A DNA stretch of 64,000 nt from Bradyrhizobium ottawaense (GCF_900099825.1 NZ_LT629693.1:4041001-4105000); one strand, 5' to 3'. Numbered from the stretch's first letter, positions 26,151 through 35,680 are shown. Numbers and translations: made by a program. Notes: generated by a model from the letters alone, not told the origin.

Positions 26151-26272
26151 GGGGTGGGGACGACTAAGGTGGCACGGTTCGGACTGCATTCCCTGCCAAA
26201 AAACTGATCCGTTCCGGCCAATTGGTGCTAGGCTCGGGTCGTTGATCTTCTCACCATCGATGGGGACGTCCG

Positions 26273-26761
26273 ATGTATAAGAAGGTTCTTCTGGCTTATG
26301 ACGGATCCGTTGAAGGACGGCGTGCGCTGCGCGAGGGTGCGAAGCTCGCCCAGCTCTGCCGTGCCGAGGTGTTTTTGCTGGCTGTCGTCGAGGTTTCCTC
26401 GATCATGACGCCCGAGGCCGGGCTGACGATACCGATCGAGCTGCAGACCGAGGATTACCGGACCATCCTGAACGAAGGCGTGGAACGCCTGAAGGCGCTG
26501 GGCTTCACGCCCACCGCGCGTCTGGAGGTCGGGGACGCCGGCCAGAAAATAGCCGAAGTCGCCGAAGAAATCGGGGCGCATCTCGTTGTCGTCGGTCATC
26601 GCCCGCAAGGGCCGCTGGCGCGCTGGTTCGGCTCGATCGGCAGCTATCTGGTCAAGCGGCTGCGCTGCAGCGTGCTGGTCGGGCAGACCGAGATCAGCGA
26701 CGATGAATTCGAGCGGCTGAAGCCGCCGGAAAAGGCCGCCTCGGCTGGGTCTCCCATTTAA
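26273..26761 (+). CDS. Universal stress protein (UspA family)
   Basis: A 162-residue single-domain USP. The N-terminal YKKVLLAYDGSVEGRRAL and the C-terminal nucleotide loop VVGHRPQGPLARWFGSIGSYLVKRL (G-2x-G-9x-GS pattern) indicate the ATP-binding subclass. Family members accumulate under starvation, low oxygen or redox stress; the exact client is unknown. It is the first conserved gene to the right of the tRNA region, and its stop is 1 bp from the stop of the convergent yccF gene. Confidence 0.92.
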   Translation: MYKKVLLAYDGSVEGRRALREGAKLAQLCRAEVFLLAVVEVSSIMTPEAGLTIPIELQTEDYRTILNEGVERLKALGFTPTARLEVGDAGQKIAEVAEEIGAHLVVVGHRPQGPLARWFGSIGSYLVKRLRCSVLVGQTEISDDEFERLKPPEKAASAGSPI

Positions 26762-26762
26762 A

Positions 26763-27167
26763 TCACGCGGGAACGATGACCTTGCCGATCGGCCACAGCG
26801 CGATGCCGGCAAGTTTCAGATGCGCCCACGCAAAGGGAATGCCGACAATGGTCACGGCCAGCACGACCGCCGTGACGACATGCGCCAGCGCCAGCCACCA
26901 TCCCGCCAGCACCAGCCAGATGATGTTGCCGATGACGCCGAGCGGGCCGGTGCCGACATCCTCCTGTCCGGTATAGGCCGCGCGCGACACCGCCCGGGAG
27001 CCGAACGGGAACAGGGTGTAGGCCGCGATATTGAACGCGGCCCGCGCCCAGGGAATCCCGACGATCGTGATCGCCATGATGACGGCAGCGACCAGCCAGC
27101 CGAACGCCATCCACGCGCCGCCGAGGACGATCCAGAGAACGTTCAGGAGCAATGAGACCGGTGACAT
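26763..27167 (-). CDS. yccF: YccF domain inner membrane protein
   Basis: A 134-residue protein made of two similar YccF halves, each with a hydrophobic pair and the sequence VxAITIVGIPWARAAFNIA or VLAVTIVGIPFAWAHLKLA followed by a Phe/Pro turn (LFPFG, LWPIG). Its function is unknown; it is a small membrane protein of four or so segments. It is transcribed from a region with a candidate FNR/FixK-type box 59 bp upstream. Confidence 0.88.
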   Translation of the reverse strand: MSPVSLLLNVLWIVLGGAWMAFGWLVAAVIMAITIVGIPWARAAFNIAAYTLFPFGSRAVSRAAYTGQEDVGTGPLGVIGNIIWLVLAGWWLALAHVVTAVVLAVTIVGIPFAWAHLKLAGIALWPIGKVIVPA

Positions 27168-27225
27168 GGCTCTAATCTCTATTTGGCGGGTCCACGATGG
27201 AAACGAGGATACGCTGCCGATGACA

Positions 27226-27239
27226 TTGATACAAATCAG
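27226..27239. promoter_or_regulatory. Candidate FNR/FixK-type box
   Basis: TTGATACAAATCAG fits the TTGAT-N4-ATCAA consensus at 9 of 10 defined positions. Its centre is about 65 bp upstream of the yccF ATG (compatible with a class II activator site at -41.5 if the leader is about 24 nt) and about 120 bp from the LLM gene. A single 14-mer match is modest evidence. Confidence 0.4.
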
Positions 27240-27351
27240 AACTGCGCGGGATCTCGAACCGGATTGCCGCGGCCGGAACAGGCGCTAAACTGTTCCCCGG
27301 AACCTGTTATCGACGCGATCAGACAACAGGCACGCAGGGGGAGAAGCGTCA

Positions 27352-28431
27352 ATGCGTCCGCTCGAATTCGGCTGGTATCTGCCCACGCACGGCGACACCA
27401 CCGCTTATGGCCTGATGGAGGCGCAGATTGCCGGCTCTCCGGAACTGTGCGATCGCGTGGTGCAGGCTGCGGAAAAGGCCGGCTTCGAATATCTGCTGAT
27501 CCCGGTCGGCTCGACCTGCTGGGAGGCCTGGATCTCGGGCGCCTTCATGGCGGCGCGTTCGTCGACCATCAAGCCGCTGATTGCGGCGCGGCCCGGCTAC
27601 ATCAATCCGGTGCTGCTGGCGAAGATGATCTCGACCTTCGACCAGATGTCGGGCGGACGGATCTGCGTCAACCTGATCGCCGGCCAGAACGAAAGCGAAG
27701 TCGAAGGCGAGGGCGTGCGCTATCCCAAGGAGGAGCGCTACGCTTTGATGGAGGAGGAAGTCTCGATCCTCAAGGCGCTGTGGACCACGCGCGGGCCGCT
27801 CAACTTCGAGGGCAAGTTTCACAAGCTGTCCGGCGCCCACATCCGGCCGCGCCCGTTGCAGCAGCCGTTTCCGAAATTCTATCTCGGCGGCGGCTCGCGC
27901 CAGGCCTGGGAATTGTCGGCCAAACATTCCGATGTGCATCTGTTCTGGGGCGACCTGCCGGAAAAGATCGCGTCCAATATCGCCGAGATCCGGCAGATGG
28001 CGCGCCCGCATGGCCGCGAAAACGACATCGGCTTCGGCATGCGGTTGCAGGTGATATGCCGTGAGAACGAAGCGGACGCCTGGGAGGCCGCGGACCAGCT
28101 GGTGCGCCACGCCACCGAGCGTCAGAAGCAGGAAATGAAGACGCTCTATAACAAGTCCGAGGCGAACCAGCGCGTGCAGCAGCTCGCCCGCGAACACGGC
28201 GACCTCTTGCTGCCGCATCTATGGACCGGCATCACCAAGGTCCGCCCCGGTGCCGGCATTGCCGTGGTCGGCAATCCCGCCCAATGCGCCGAAACGCTGC
28301 AGCAATTCATCGATGCCGGCTGCCATTCGTTCTGCCTGTCCGGCTATCTGCACGACGAGGAAGCCGAGCGGTTCGGGCGGCTGGTCAGACCGATTCTCGC
28401 CGAGAACAACCGCGGCCGCTGGGCGGCGTAA
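27352..28431 (+). CDS. LLM flavin-dependent monooxygenase (SsuD-like)
   Basis: A 359-residue luciferase-like monooxygenase of the alkanesulfonate monooxygenase group, a TIM barrel that uses reduced FMN and oxygen to oxidise a sulfonate or related compound. Family marks are LEFGWYLPTHGDT at the start, RSSTIKPLIAARPGYINPVLLAKMISTFDQMSGGR, NLIAGQNESE and LYLGGGSRQAWE. A flavin reductase and a transporter, normal partners of ssuD, are absent, so the substrate is unproven. The upstream purine-rich GGGGGAGAAGCGTC lies before the ATG. Confidence 0.9.
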   Translation: MRPLEFGWYLPTHGDTTAYGLMEAQIAGSPELCDRVVQAAEKAGFEYLLIPVGSTCWEAWISGAFMAARSSTIKPLIAARPGYINPVLLAKMISTFDQMSGGRICVNLIAGQNESEVEGEGVRYPKEERYALMEEEVSILKALWTTRGPLNFEGKFHKLSGAHIRPRPLQQPFPKFYLGGGSRQAWELSAKHSDVHLFWGDLPEKIASNIAEIRQMARPHGRENDIGFGMRLQVICRENEADAWEAADQLVRHATERQKQEMKTLYNKSEANQRVQQLAREHGDLLLPHLWTGITKVRPGAGIAVVGNPAQCAETLQQFIDAGCHSFCLSGYLHDEEAERFGRLVRPILAENNRGRWAA

Positions 28432-28447
28432 GCGATAGCCGAGCGCG

Positions 28448-31400
28448 TCAGACCGAAGCGCGCGTCTTTTCGCTGCAAACGCCGAGCAGCGGGCGGATCT
28501 CGCTGGCAGGCCTCGGCCGGCTGAACAGGTAGCCCTGCATCTGGGTACACCCGAGCTTGCGCAACACCTCGCGCTGCGCTTCGGTTTCGACGCCCTCGGC
28601 CGTGGTGGTCATGTTGCGTGCGGCGGCGATGTTCACCACCGCCTGCACGATCGCCGCCGAGCCGTCGACCTCGATATCGCTGACGAAGCAGCGGTCGATC
28701 TTGATCTTGTCGAACGGGAACCGCTTCAGGTAGCTCAATGACGAGAACCCGGTGCCGAAATCGTCGAGTGCGATGCGTACGCCGAGCGCGCGGAGCTGGT
28801 GCAGGATCGCGAGCGCGGTTTCGTCGTCATGAATCAGCACGGCCTCGGTAATTTCGATCTCCAGCCGGTCCGGCGATAGCCCGGAGGCGGCGAGCGCGTG
28901 GGCGATCCGCAACGCCAAGGTGGGGGACTTCAACTGCACCGGCGAGACGTTGACCGCGAGCCGGATCCGGGACGGCCATGCGGCCGCTTCGGCGCAGGCG
29001 GTCTGCATCACCCAATCGCCGAGTTCGTTGATCAGGCCGGTATCTTCGGCGAGCGGGATGAATTCGGCCGGCGACACCATGCCGCGTTCGGGATGCCGCC
29101 AGCGCAGCAGCGCCTCGCAGCCGCTCACCTCGTCGTTGCGGAGATCGACCAGCGGCTGGTAGTGGATCTCGAAGCCGCCATCAATCATCGCCTGGCGAAG
29201 ATCCTGCTCCATGGTGAGCCGGGCCTTGGCGCGGGCGTCCATGTCAGGCTCGAAGAAGCGGTGAGTGCGGCGTCCTTCGGCCTTGGCGCCGTACATCGCC
29301 AGATCGGCGCTCTTGATCAACTGATCGAGGTCGGTGCCGTCCTGCGGCGCCAGCGCGATGCCGATGCTGGCGTCGGTCGACAGATGATGGCCGAGGCACT
29401 GAAAGGGCTGGCGGATCGCGTCGTGAATCCGCGTTACGAATTCCACCACATCGGTGCGGTCGCCGACGGCGGTCTGGATCACGGCAAATTCGTCGCCGCC
29501 GAGGCGCGCGATCAGATCGGTCGGCTTGAGGCAGCCCCTGATGCGGGCCGCGACCGCTTTCAGCAATTCGTCGCCGACATGATGCCCCAGCGAGTCGTTG
29601 ATGCCCTTGAATTCGTCGATGTCGATATAGAGCAGGGCGAACTGTTCGCCCCGAATGGCGTTTTGAAGTTCACGCTCGATCTGCTCACGGAACAGTACCC
29701 GGTTCGGCAGGTCGGTGAGCGCATCGTAATGCGCGAGATGCGCGATCTTTTCGTTGGCGATCCGGCGTTCGGTGACGTCGTCGACGACAGTGACGATGTA
29801 GCTCGGCGCGCCCGCGGTGTCGCGGATGACGAGGCGCTTGGAGGTGATGTAGCTCTTGCCCTTCGCCTGACTTTCCCAGACGTGCTCGTCCATGAACAGG
29901 CCGGCGCCGGGGGATTGCAGCGCCTTCTCTTCGTCGGCCAGGATCCTGTCGGCGCCGGCCTTCGGAAACACGTCGAACGCGGTCTTGCCGACGATGAGGT
30001 CGCGCGAAATGCCGAATTGGGCCTCGGCCACGCGGTTGACCAGCAGATAGCGGCGATCGTGCACGCCCTTCACCGTGATCTGCGAAGGAATGTGGTCGAT
30101 GATCTCGCGCAGGAAGGTCTGGTTGCGGTCGAGTTCCTGCTCGAGCTTGCAGCGTTCGGTGATGTCCTCCATCGTGGCGACCCAGCCGCCATGCGCCAGC
30201 GGTCTGCTGATCGCCAGGAAGGTGCGTCCGTCGGCGCATTGCATGCTGCTCTGGTCGATCCTGCCGCTTGCGATGTTCTGTGTGATTCTGGAACAGAATT
30301 CGTCAACATCTCCGGAGAAGGACCCGGTGTCCGTGCGATGCTGCATCAGGTCGCGCAAATGCGCGCCCGGCTTCACGATCTCGGTCGACAGCCCGTACAT
30401 GTCGATGTAGCGCCGGTTGAAGGTGACGACGCGTCCGGAAGCGTCGTACATCACCAGACCCTGGATCATGTTGTTCAGCGCGGTGTCGAGCTGGCGCCGC
30501 TCCGCCTCCAGCCGTTGCTGCGCGTCGCGGCTCTGCCGGGTGATCTGCCGGATGATCAGGAACAGAATAAGTGCGACCACCATCGCCGACAGTGCGGCGG
30601 CGACGACCAGGAATCTGGTTTGCTCGCGCCAGTCTGCCAGTGCGGCGGAGACCGTATTGGTCGCGATCACGACGCCCGGAAAATGTTCCAGGGGCGCCGC
30701 GGAGCCGAGCCGGTCGGCACCATCGATCGGACTGAGCGTGCGGAGCGTCTGGGCGCCGCCGCGGGTCAGGACGCGCTGCAGCAATGGTGCGTTCTTGAAC
30801 TTCTGCCCGATCATCGAGTCGACGCGCGGATAGCGGGTCAGCAACGTTCCATCGTTGTGAAACATGGAAAGGGTGGCGCCGCTTCCGAGCGCGATGGTTG
30901 CAAAGAATTTCTCGTAGTTGGCGGGATTGATGCGTCGCGTCATGACGCCGAGAAAGACCCCGTTGGCTCCGGTCAGTCGATGCGCAATCACGGTGTTCAG
31001 ACTGCCGTTGACCAGGCTCGGAACCGCCTCGGTCAGGATCGCCGGCGCCTGCGGGTCGGATTTGAAAGTCTGAAAGTAGGCGCGGCCGGAAATGTTGAGC
31101 GCAGGCAGGGGTGACGGCCTCGACCAGTTGATGATCGCGCCATCGGCGTCGAAAATCGAAATGTCGCCCAGATACGACAGCGCGACGCCTTTGGACCTCA
31201 GGATTTCCTGGGCATCGAGACTCGCGACCCGGTATCTGAACATCACGGGCGACTCGATATCGGAGACGCGCAGCCGCACGATGGTGTCGGCCGCAATCGC
31301 GTCGGAGTCCTCGAATTGCTGGTCGAAGTGGCGGGCGAGCAGCTGGACGGTGTTCTCCAGTTCGCGCTCGCTATTGAGCAGCGCGCGCTCGCGGAATTCG

Positions 31401-31558
31401 GCGGTCATCATGATCGTGCCGACGAAGATCGCCGCGACCAGAAGTCCGCCGCAAAAGGTCAGCCACAGCACCGGCCCCCGGATCGTCGCGGCCAGATGCC
31501 GTCCGACCGCCCGGGCCCGGGCGCTGATGCCCCGCACGTAATGAAAGAGATCGCGCAT
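28448..31558 (-). CDS. Membrane sensor with PAS-GGDEF-EAL output
   Basis: A 1036-residue inner membrane protein. A segment at about 30-52 and another at about 325-347 flank a periplasmic sensor region of the dCACHE type. PAS domains follow (about 375-485 and 500-620). The GGDEF domain has an intact RLGGDEFAV near residue 687, so diguanylate cyclase activity is possible, and the EAL domain has CEALLRWRHP near 816, EITEAVLI, LDDFGTGFSS, KIKIDRCF and AEGVET, the full metal-binding set for cyclic-di-GMP phosphodiesterase. Net activity cannot be read. It is followed on the same strand by the neighbouring EAL protein gene upstream, suggesting a c-di-GMP signalling cluster. Confidence 0.93.
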   Translation of the reverse strand: MRDLFHYVRGISARARAVGRHLAATIRGPVLWLTFCGGLLVAAIFVGTIMMTAEFRERALLNSERELENTVQLLARHFDQQFEDSDAIAADTIVRLRVSDIESPVMFRYRVASLDAQEILRSKGVALSYLGDISIFDADGAIINWSRPSPLPALNISGRAYFQTFKSDPQAPAILTEAVPSLVNGSLNTVIAHRLTGANGVFLGVMTRRINPANYEKFFATIALGSGATLSMFHNDGTLLTRYPRVDSMIGQKFKNAPLLQRVLTRGGAQTLRTLSPIDGADRLGSAAPLEHFPGVVIATNTVSAALADWREQTRFLVVAAALSAMVVALILFLIIRQITRQSRDAQQRLEAERRQLDTALNNMIQGLVMYDASGRVVTFNRRYIDMYGLSTEIVKPGAHLRDLMQHRTDTGSFSGDVDEFCSRITQNIASGRIDQSSMQCADGRTFLAISRPLAHGGWVATMEDITERCKLEQELDRNQTFLREIIDHIPSQITVKGVHDRRYLLVNRVAEAQFGISRDLIVGKTAFDVFPKAGADRILADEEKALQSPGAGLFMDEHVWESQAKGKSYITSKRLVIRDTAGAPSYIVTVVDDVTERRIANEKIAHLAHYDALTDLPNRVLFREQIERELQNAIRGEQFALLYIDIDEFKGINDSLGHHVGDELLKAVAARIRGCLKPTDLIARLGGDEFAVIQTAVGDRTDVVEFVTRIHDAIRQPFQCLGHHLSTDASIGIALAPQDGTDLDQLIKSADLAMYGAKAEGRRTHRFFEPDMDARAKARLTMEQDLRQAMIDGGFEIHYQPLVDLRNDEVSGCEALLRWRHPERGMVSPAEFIPLAEDTGLINELGDWVMQTACAEAAAWPSRIRLAVNVSPVQLKSPTLALRIAHALAASGLSPDRLEIEITEAVLIHDDETALAILHQLRALGVRIALDDFGTGFSSLSYLKRFPFDKIKIDRCFVSDIEVDGSAAIVQAVVNIAAARNMTTTAEGVETEAQREVLRKLGCTQMQGYLFSRPRPASEIRPLLGVCSEKTRASV

Positions 31559-31666
31559 TCCCCCTTCTCCCGGGGATAGGCATACAATGCGCGGATATCA
31601 TAAGCGGTTAGGAAAACCGGTTACCCAAGGCTTAACCGGGCGCTCCCTGGACGAAGTAACGTAGGT

Positions 31667-31686
31667 CGTCATGCCCGGGCATGACG
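31667..31686. repeat. Minimal palindromic element
   Basis: CGTCATGCCCGGGCATGACG is a perfect 20-bp palindrome. Both ends match the outer ends of the elements at 52074 and 63199, as if those were reduced to their two termini joined head to head. Confidence 0.8.
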
Positions 31687-31699
31687 GCGGTGGTCGAGT

Positions 31700-33475
31700 T
31701 CAGCGCCGATAGCCGCCGCTGCGCGAATAAGCGGGGCGGTTTTCCTGGGCGGGGCGGCTGGTGAGGCTGGCGCGCGCTTCGCTGGCGAGCGGGGTCGCCG
31801 GCTTGAGGTCTTCTAGGAAAATCGGCTTCGAGAAGTAAAAGCCCTGCGCGTACCGGATCCTGGTCGCGGCCTGCAGATAGGCCAGCTCCTCGTAGGTTTC
31901 GATGCCTTCGGCAATCACGGTCATGCCGAGCGCTTCGCTCAGGGATTCGATCGCCCGCAAGATGCCCTGGCTGCGCGGGCGTTTATGGATGTCGGTGATG
32001 AAGGAGCGGTCGATCTTGATCTCGTCGGCGGTAATGTCGGCCAGCGCCGACAGCGACGAATAGCCGATGCCGAAATCGTCGATCGAAATGCCGACGCCGA
32101 GCTTGCGGAAGATCGGCAGGATCTCGTCCTGGAAATGGGTCTTGGTGACGAAGGCGTCTTCCGTCACCTCGACCATGAAGCGCTTCGGAAATCCGGTGGC
32201 CTCCAGCGCCTGCGCGAACGGCCGCATGAATTCGGGATTGCCGGCCTGCTTGGCCGCGACGTTGATGCTGATCGTGGTGTCGTGGCCGAAGGTCTCGTTG
32301 ATCAGGTCGATCGACTTGACGATCTCCGCAAGCACCAGATGGGTCAGTTCGTCGATCAGGCCGAGCTCGACGGCCAGATTGATGAAGGTGCCGGGCGCCT
32401 GAATCACGCCCTCGTCGTCCTTCAGCCGCACCAGCGCCTCGATACCCTTGACCTCCCTGGTCCTGATATCGACCTTGGGCTGGAAGGCGCAGCAGAAGCG
32501 CTTTTCCAGGATGGCCAGTCGCAGCGATTGCTCGACCTTGGTTCGCGCCTGCGCCTCCCGTTCCATGCTGGAATCGAAGAAGACGGCGGCTCCCCTGCCG
32601 CTGTTCTTGACGCGGTACATCGCGATATCGGCGTTCTGGCGCAGCACTTCGTAGCTGCGCCCGTGTTCGGGATAAAGGCTGACGCCGATCGAGGTGGAGG
32701 CGAAGATTTCGGAATCGTCGATGAAGAACGGCGCCTTCATCCGCTGCAGGATGAAGTCGATGAACTCCGCGACCTCGCTCTCGTTCTGGATCGGGTTCAA
32801 CAGCAGCATGAATTCGTCGCCGCTGATCCGTGACAGGATATCGGATTCGCGAAGATCGAGCCCGAGCCGCTTCGCCATCTCCACCAGCAGCGCGTCGCCG
32901 ATCGCGTGGCCGTAATAGTCGTTGATGTGCTTGAAATTGTCGACGTCGAGAAAGGCCAGCGCGAAATGACCCTGACCGTTGTCGTGCTGCAGAAGACTGT
33001 TGACGCGATGTTCGATCACGCGGCGGGTCGCCAGGCCGGTCAGTTCGTCGTAATAGGCCGAGCGGAACAGCTGATCCTCGAATGCCTTCTGCTCGGTAAT
33101 GTCGGCGGAACTCGACAGCAGGAAGTTGCGATCGGCGATCCGCACCGGCCGGTGCGACGTCAGAAACACCTGTTTGGTCTCGTCGCTGGTGACAGCTTCC
33201 TCCAGAACCGCCGCGCGGCCGGAACGAAGCAATTCAAGGCAGGTCTCGCGACGGTCGTCGGCTTGCGAAGATGACGATGCGGCGGCCGTCATTCGCAGCA
33301 AGGCCATGGCGGCTTCGTTCGCCAGCAGAAATTCGCCGCGCTCATCCTGGACCGTGACGCCGGCCGGAAGCAACCTGAAGACATCCCGCAGGATGTTCAA
33401 TTCGGAATCGATGGCGCTTTCATTTCCGGCCGGAATCGGGGCCGCCTGAAAGTGGTGTTTATAGGGATTGTGCAT
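31700..33475 (-). CDS. PAS-GGDEF-EAL cytoplasmic protein
   Basis: A roughly 591-residue cytoplasmic protein with a short N-terminal PAS-like region (about 20-140), a GGDEF domain (about 155-310) and an EAL domain (about 325-570). The cyclase signature reads RISGDEFML, with Ser replacing the first Gly, and is likely weak or inactive. The EAL part keeps IEALVRL, VEVTEDAF, IDDFGIGYSS, EIKIDRSF and AEGIET, so it is probably a phosphodiesterase, perhaps with GTP-sensing by the GGDEF part. ATG 33475 is my choice; a TTG six codons upstream is the alternative. The C-terminal tail after 570 is Arg/Ser-rich. Confidence 0.9.
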   Translation of the reverse strand: MHNPYKHHFQAAPIPAGNESAIDSELNILRDVFRLLPAGVTVQDERGEFLLANEAAMALLRMTAAASSSSQADDRRETCLELLRSGRAAVLEEAVTSDETKQVFLTSHRPVRIADRNFLLSSSADITEQKAFEDQLFRSAYYDELTGLATRRVIEHRVNSLLQHDNGQGHFALAFLDVDNFKHINDYYGHAIGDALLVEMAKRLGLDLRESDILSRISGDEFMLLLNPIQNESEVAEFIDFILQRMKAPFFIDDSEIFASTSIGVSLYPEHGRSYEVLRQNADIAMYRVKNSGRGAAVFFDSSMEREAQARTKVEQSLRLAILEKRFCCAFQPKVDIRTREVKGIEALVRLKDDEGVIQAPGTFINLAVELGLIDELTHLVLAEIVKSIDLINETFGHDTTISINVAAKQAGNPEFMRPFAQALEATGFPKRFMVEVTEDAFVTKTHFQDEILPIFRKLGVGISIDDFGIGYSSLSALADITADEIKIDRSFITDIHKRPRSQGILRAIESLSEALGMTVIAEGIETYEELAYLQAATRIRYAQGFYFSKPIFLEDLKPATPLASEARASLTSRPAQENRPAYSRSGGYRR

Positions 33476-33678
33476 GGTGCCGGAGTCTCGCAAAGCCCCT
33501 TCTAGGTTTGGTTAAGTGGTACTGTGAAAAGCCGTGACAGTGGTAAGAGTCGACGCTTTCCGGCGCGGTCGCGGCGATCGTCATTAACAGAACCTCAATG
33601 CCGCTCACCTTGGGCTTGCGATCACGGTTGCAGTTCGCGGGATAAGTGTAGCGATTCGAACCAGCGCAACAGTTGCGC

Positions 33679-34653
33679 TCAGTTCGCCGGGATATGGCAC
33701 TGCATCGTGCAGTGGACGCCGGTCTTCAGGAAACGGATCTCGGTCTTGCCGTCGAACGCGCGCAGTGCCGACTGCAACAGCTTGGTGCCGAAGCCGGCTG
33801 CCCCGATTTTTTCGATCGAAGGCCCCTCGGTCTCGTCCCAAGTCACGTTGAGGCGGTCGCCCGACATCGACCAGGACACCTGCAGCAGCCCGCGTGGGGA
33901 GGAAAATGCGCCGTATTTTCCGGCATTGGTGGCCAATTCGTGAAAGATCAGCGCCAGGCTGACCGCCAGCTTGGCCGGAAGAAACAGCGGATCGCCGTTC
34001 AGATTGAACCGGACATGGCCGTAAGGTCCGAGCTCCGAGCGCAGCAAGTCGTTGATATCGCAGCCGCTGCCGTCGACCCGCGTGATCAGGTCGTCGGTCG
34101 CCGACAGCGCGCGGATGCGGTGATCGATGCTGTCCCAGATCTGCGGCTGGTCCTGCAGCACCTGATGCAGCACGGCGTGGATCGTCGAAGTCTTGTTTTT
34201 CAGCCGGTGCTGCAACTCGTCGACGACGAGCTTGCGGTATGCCTCCTCCTCGATCAGGCGTTTCGAGATTTCCCGTTGCTGGGCCACGATGGTCCGGTAG
34301 TGCTCGACACCCCAGATGGTGAGGACGCATACCGCCCAGAAGATCAGCAACAGGGCGAACCTGGCGGAATCGGCCAAAGCGCCGCTGAAATTGATGATGA
34401 CGCCGAGCATCCCACTGGCGATGGCGGCTCCGATGCCGATCCGCGAGCCGCCGACCGCGGTCGCAAAGAATACCGCCGGGAAGTACGGCGTGAAGAAGAC
34501 ATCGGGGCGGATCTGGGCCAATCCCCACCGCGCCACGGTCGCCAGCGCCAGGCAGACGACCGCAAAGCCCATGCTGAAAAGCGGCGAGGGCTGGGAAATT
34601 CCCTGCCAGCCGCGCCTGAACTCGTCGATCAATTTGGTCATCGTTGTTGTCAC
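33679..34653 (-). CDS. HWE/HisKA_2-type sensor histidine kinase
   Basis: A 324-residue kinase with three to four N-terminal membrane segments (about 28-120) of the MASE/DUF4118-like type and no visible periplasmic domain. The phosphoacceptor is H149 in VVDELQHRLKNK, the HWE/HisKA_2 signature, and the catalytic domain has HELATNAGKYGAFS and VTWDETEGP. It ends at a conserved AAGFGTKLL G-box region. No response regulator is adjacent, as is common for HWE kinases that feed a shared general stress or other regulator. The preferred ATG may be the fifth codon (MTKLIDE). Confidence 0.88.
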   Translation of the reverse strand: MTTTMTKLIDEFRRGWQGISQPSPLFSMGFAVVCLALATVARWGLAQIRPDVFFTPYFPAVFFATAVGGSRIGIGAAIASGMLGVIINFSGALADSARFALLLIFWAVCVLTIWGVEHYRTIVAQQREISKRLIEEEAYRKLVVDELQHRLKNKTSTIHAVLHQVLQDQPQIWDSIDHRIRALSATDDLITRVDGSGCDINDLLRSELGPYGHVRFNLNGDPLFLPAKLAVSLALIFHELATNAGKYGAFSSPRGLLQVSWSMSGDRLNVTWDETEGPSIEKIGAAGFGTKLLQSALRAFDGKTEIRFLKTGVHCTMQCHIPAN

Positions 34654-34826
34654 TTCACGTGATCAGCGAATCCAAAATAAGGCCGACCCTGACGGAAATC
34701 CGGGATTTCTCCGTGATCGGGCGCGGCAAGCCGGTTGGCGGCGGACGATCCGGCGGGAACCGGTGCGCTTGCGTTGTTGCCGGCGGACGGGAATATTGGC
34801 TTCAACGATCAACGGGAGATAACGAC

Positions 34827-35669
34827 ATGGGACGGCTGGACGGCAAGGTTGCGGTAATCACCGGCGCGACCAGCGGTATCGGATTGCATACCGCGGAAAT
34901 CTTCGTCGCCGAGGGCGCGAAAATCGTGATCGCCGGGCGCCGCGCGCCCGAGGGCGAGGCGCTGGCAAAGAAGCTCGGCGCCAATTGCGTCTTTCGCCAG
35001 ACCGACGTCACGGTGGAAGCGCAGATGCAGGCGTTGATTGCGCTGTCGGTCGAAAGATTCGGCCGCATCGATTGCCTATTCAACAATGCCGGCGGTCCGG
35101 CGCAGACCGGCGGCATCGAGGGGCTCGATGTCGACCGCTTCGACGCTGCGATGGCAACGCTGGTGCGTAGCGTGATGCTCGGCATGAAACACGCCGCCCC
35201 CTACATGCGCACGCAGGGTTTTGGCAGCATCATCAACAACGGCAGCATCGCCGGCCGGCTGGCCGGCTTTTCGTCGTCGATGGTTTATGGTGCGGCGAAG
35301 GCGGCGGTGATCCATCTCACCAAATGCGTGGCGATGGAACTCGGCGAGTCCAACGTTCGCGTCAATTCGATCTCACCCGGCGCGATCGCGACCGGCATCT
35401 TTGGCAAGGCGCTGGGCCTGTCGGTGGAGGCCGCCGAAAAGACCCCGGCGGTGATGCGCGAGGTCTACAAATCAGCGCAGCCGATTCCGCGCGCCGGTTT
35501 GCCCGAGGATATCGCGCACGCCGCGGTGTTTCTCGCCAGCGACGAATCCTCCTTCATCAACGGTCACGATCTTGTCGTCGATGGCGCGATCACTGGCGGC
35601 CGCAACTGGAGCCAGCAGCAGCAGGGCTATGTCGCTCTGCGCAAGGCGTTCGATCAGGGCGCGGGGTAG
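34827..35669 (+). CDS. Short-chain dehydrogenase/reductase
   Basis: A 280-residue classical SDR. The NAD(P) loop is TGATSGIG, the structural motif NNAG, and the catalytic set is S140, Y154 and K158 in IINNGSIAG and YGAAK. The substrate is unknown. ATG 34827 follows AACGGGAGATAACG; a longer open frame upstream is noncoding in character. The nearby P450 and cupin genes do not define a pathway. Confidence 0.92.
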   Translation: MGRLDGKVAVITGATSGIGLHTAEIFVAEGAKIVIAGRRAPEGEALAKKLGANCVFRQTDVTVEAQMQALIALSVERFGRIDCLFNNAGGPAQTGGIEGLDVDRFDAAMATLVRSVMLGMKHAAPYMRTQGFGSIINNGSIAGRLAGFSSSMVYGAAKAAVIHLTKCVAMELGESNVRVNSISPGAIATGIFGKALGLSVEAAEKTPAVMREVYKSAQPIPRAGLPEDIAHAAVFLASDESSFINGHDLVVDGAITGGRNWSQQQQGYVALRKAFDQGAG

Positions 35670-35680
35670 ATTCTCGCAAC

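Noticed and set aside
26165..26185. Possible sigma-54 promoter near TGGCACGGTTC
   Set aside because: The spacing to the TGC element does not fit the -24/-12 pattern and the sequence is better explained as a decayed tRNA 3' copy.
28898..31114. A 738-codon open frame antisense to the PAS-GGDEF-EAL gene
   Set aside because: Its protein has no recognisable domain, it lies entirely inside a gene with a full set of catalytic motifs, and high GC content makes long antisense frames common here.
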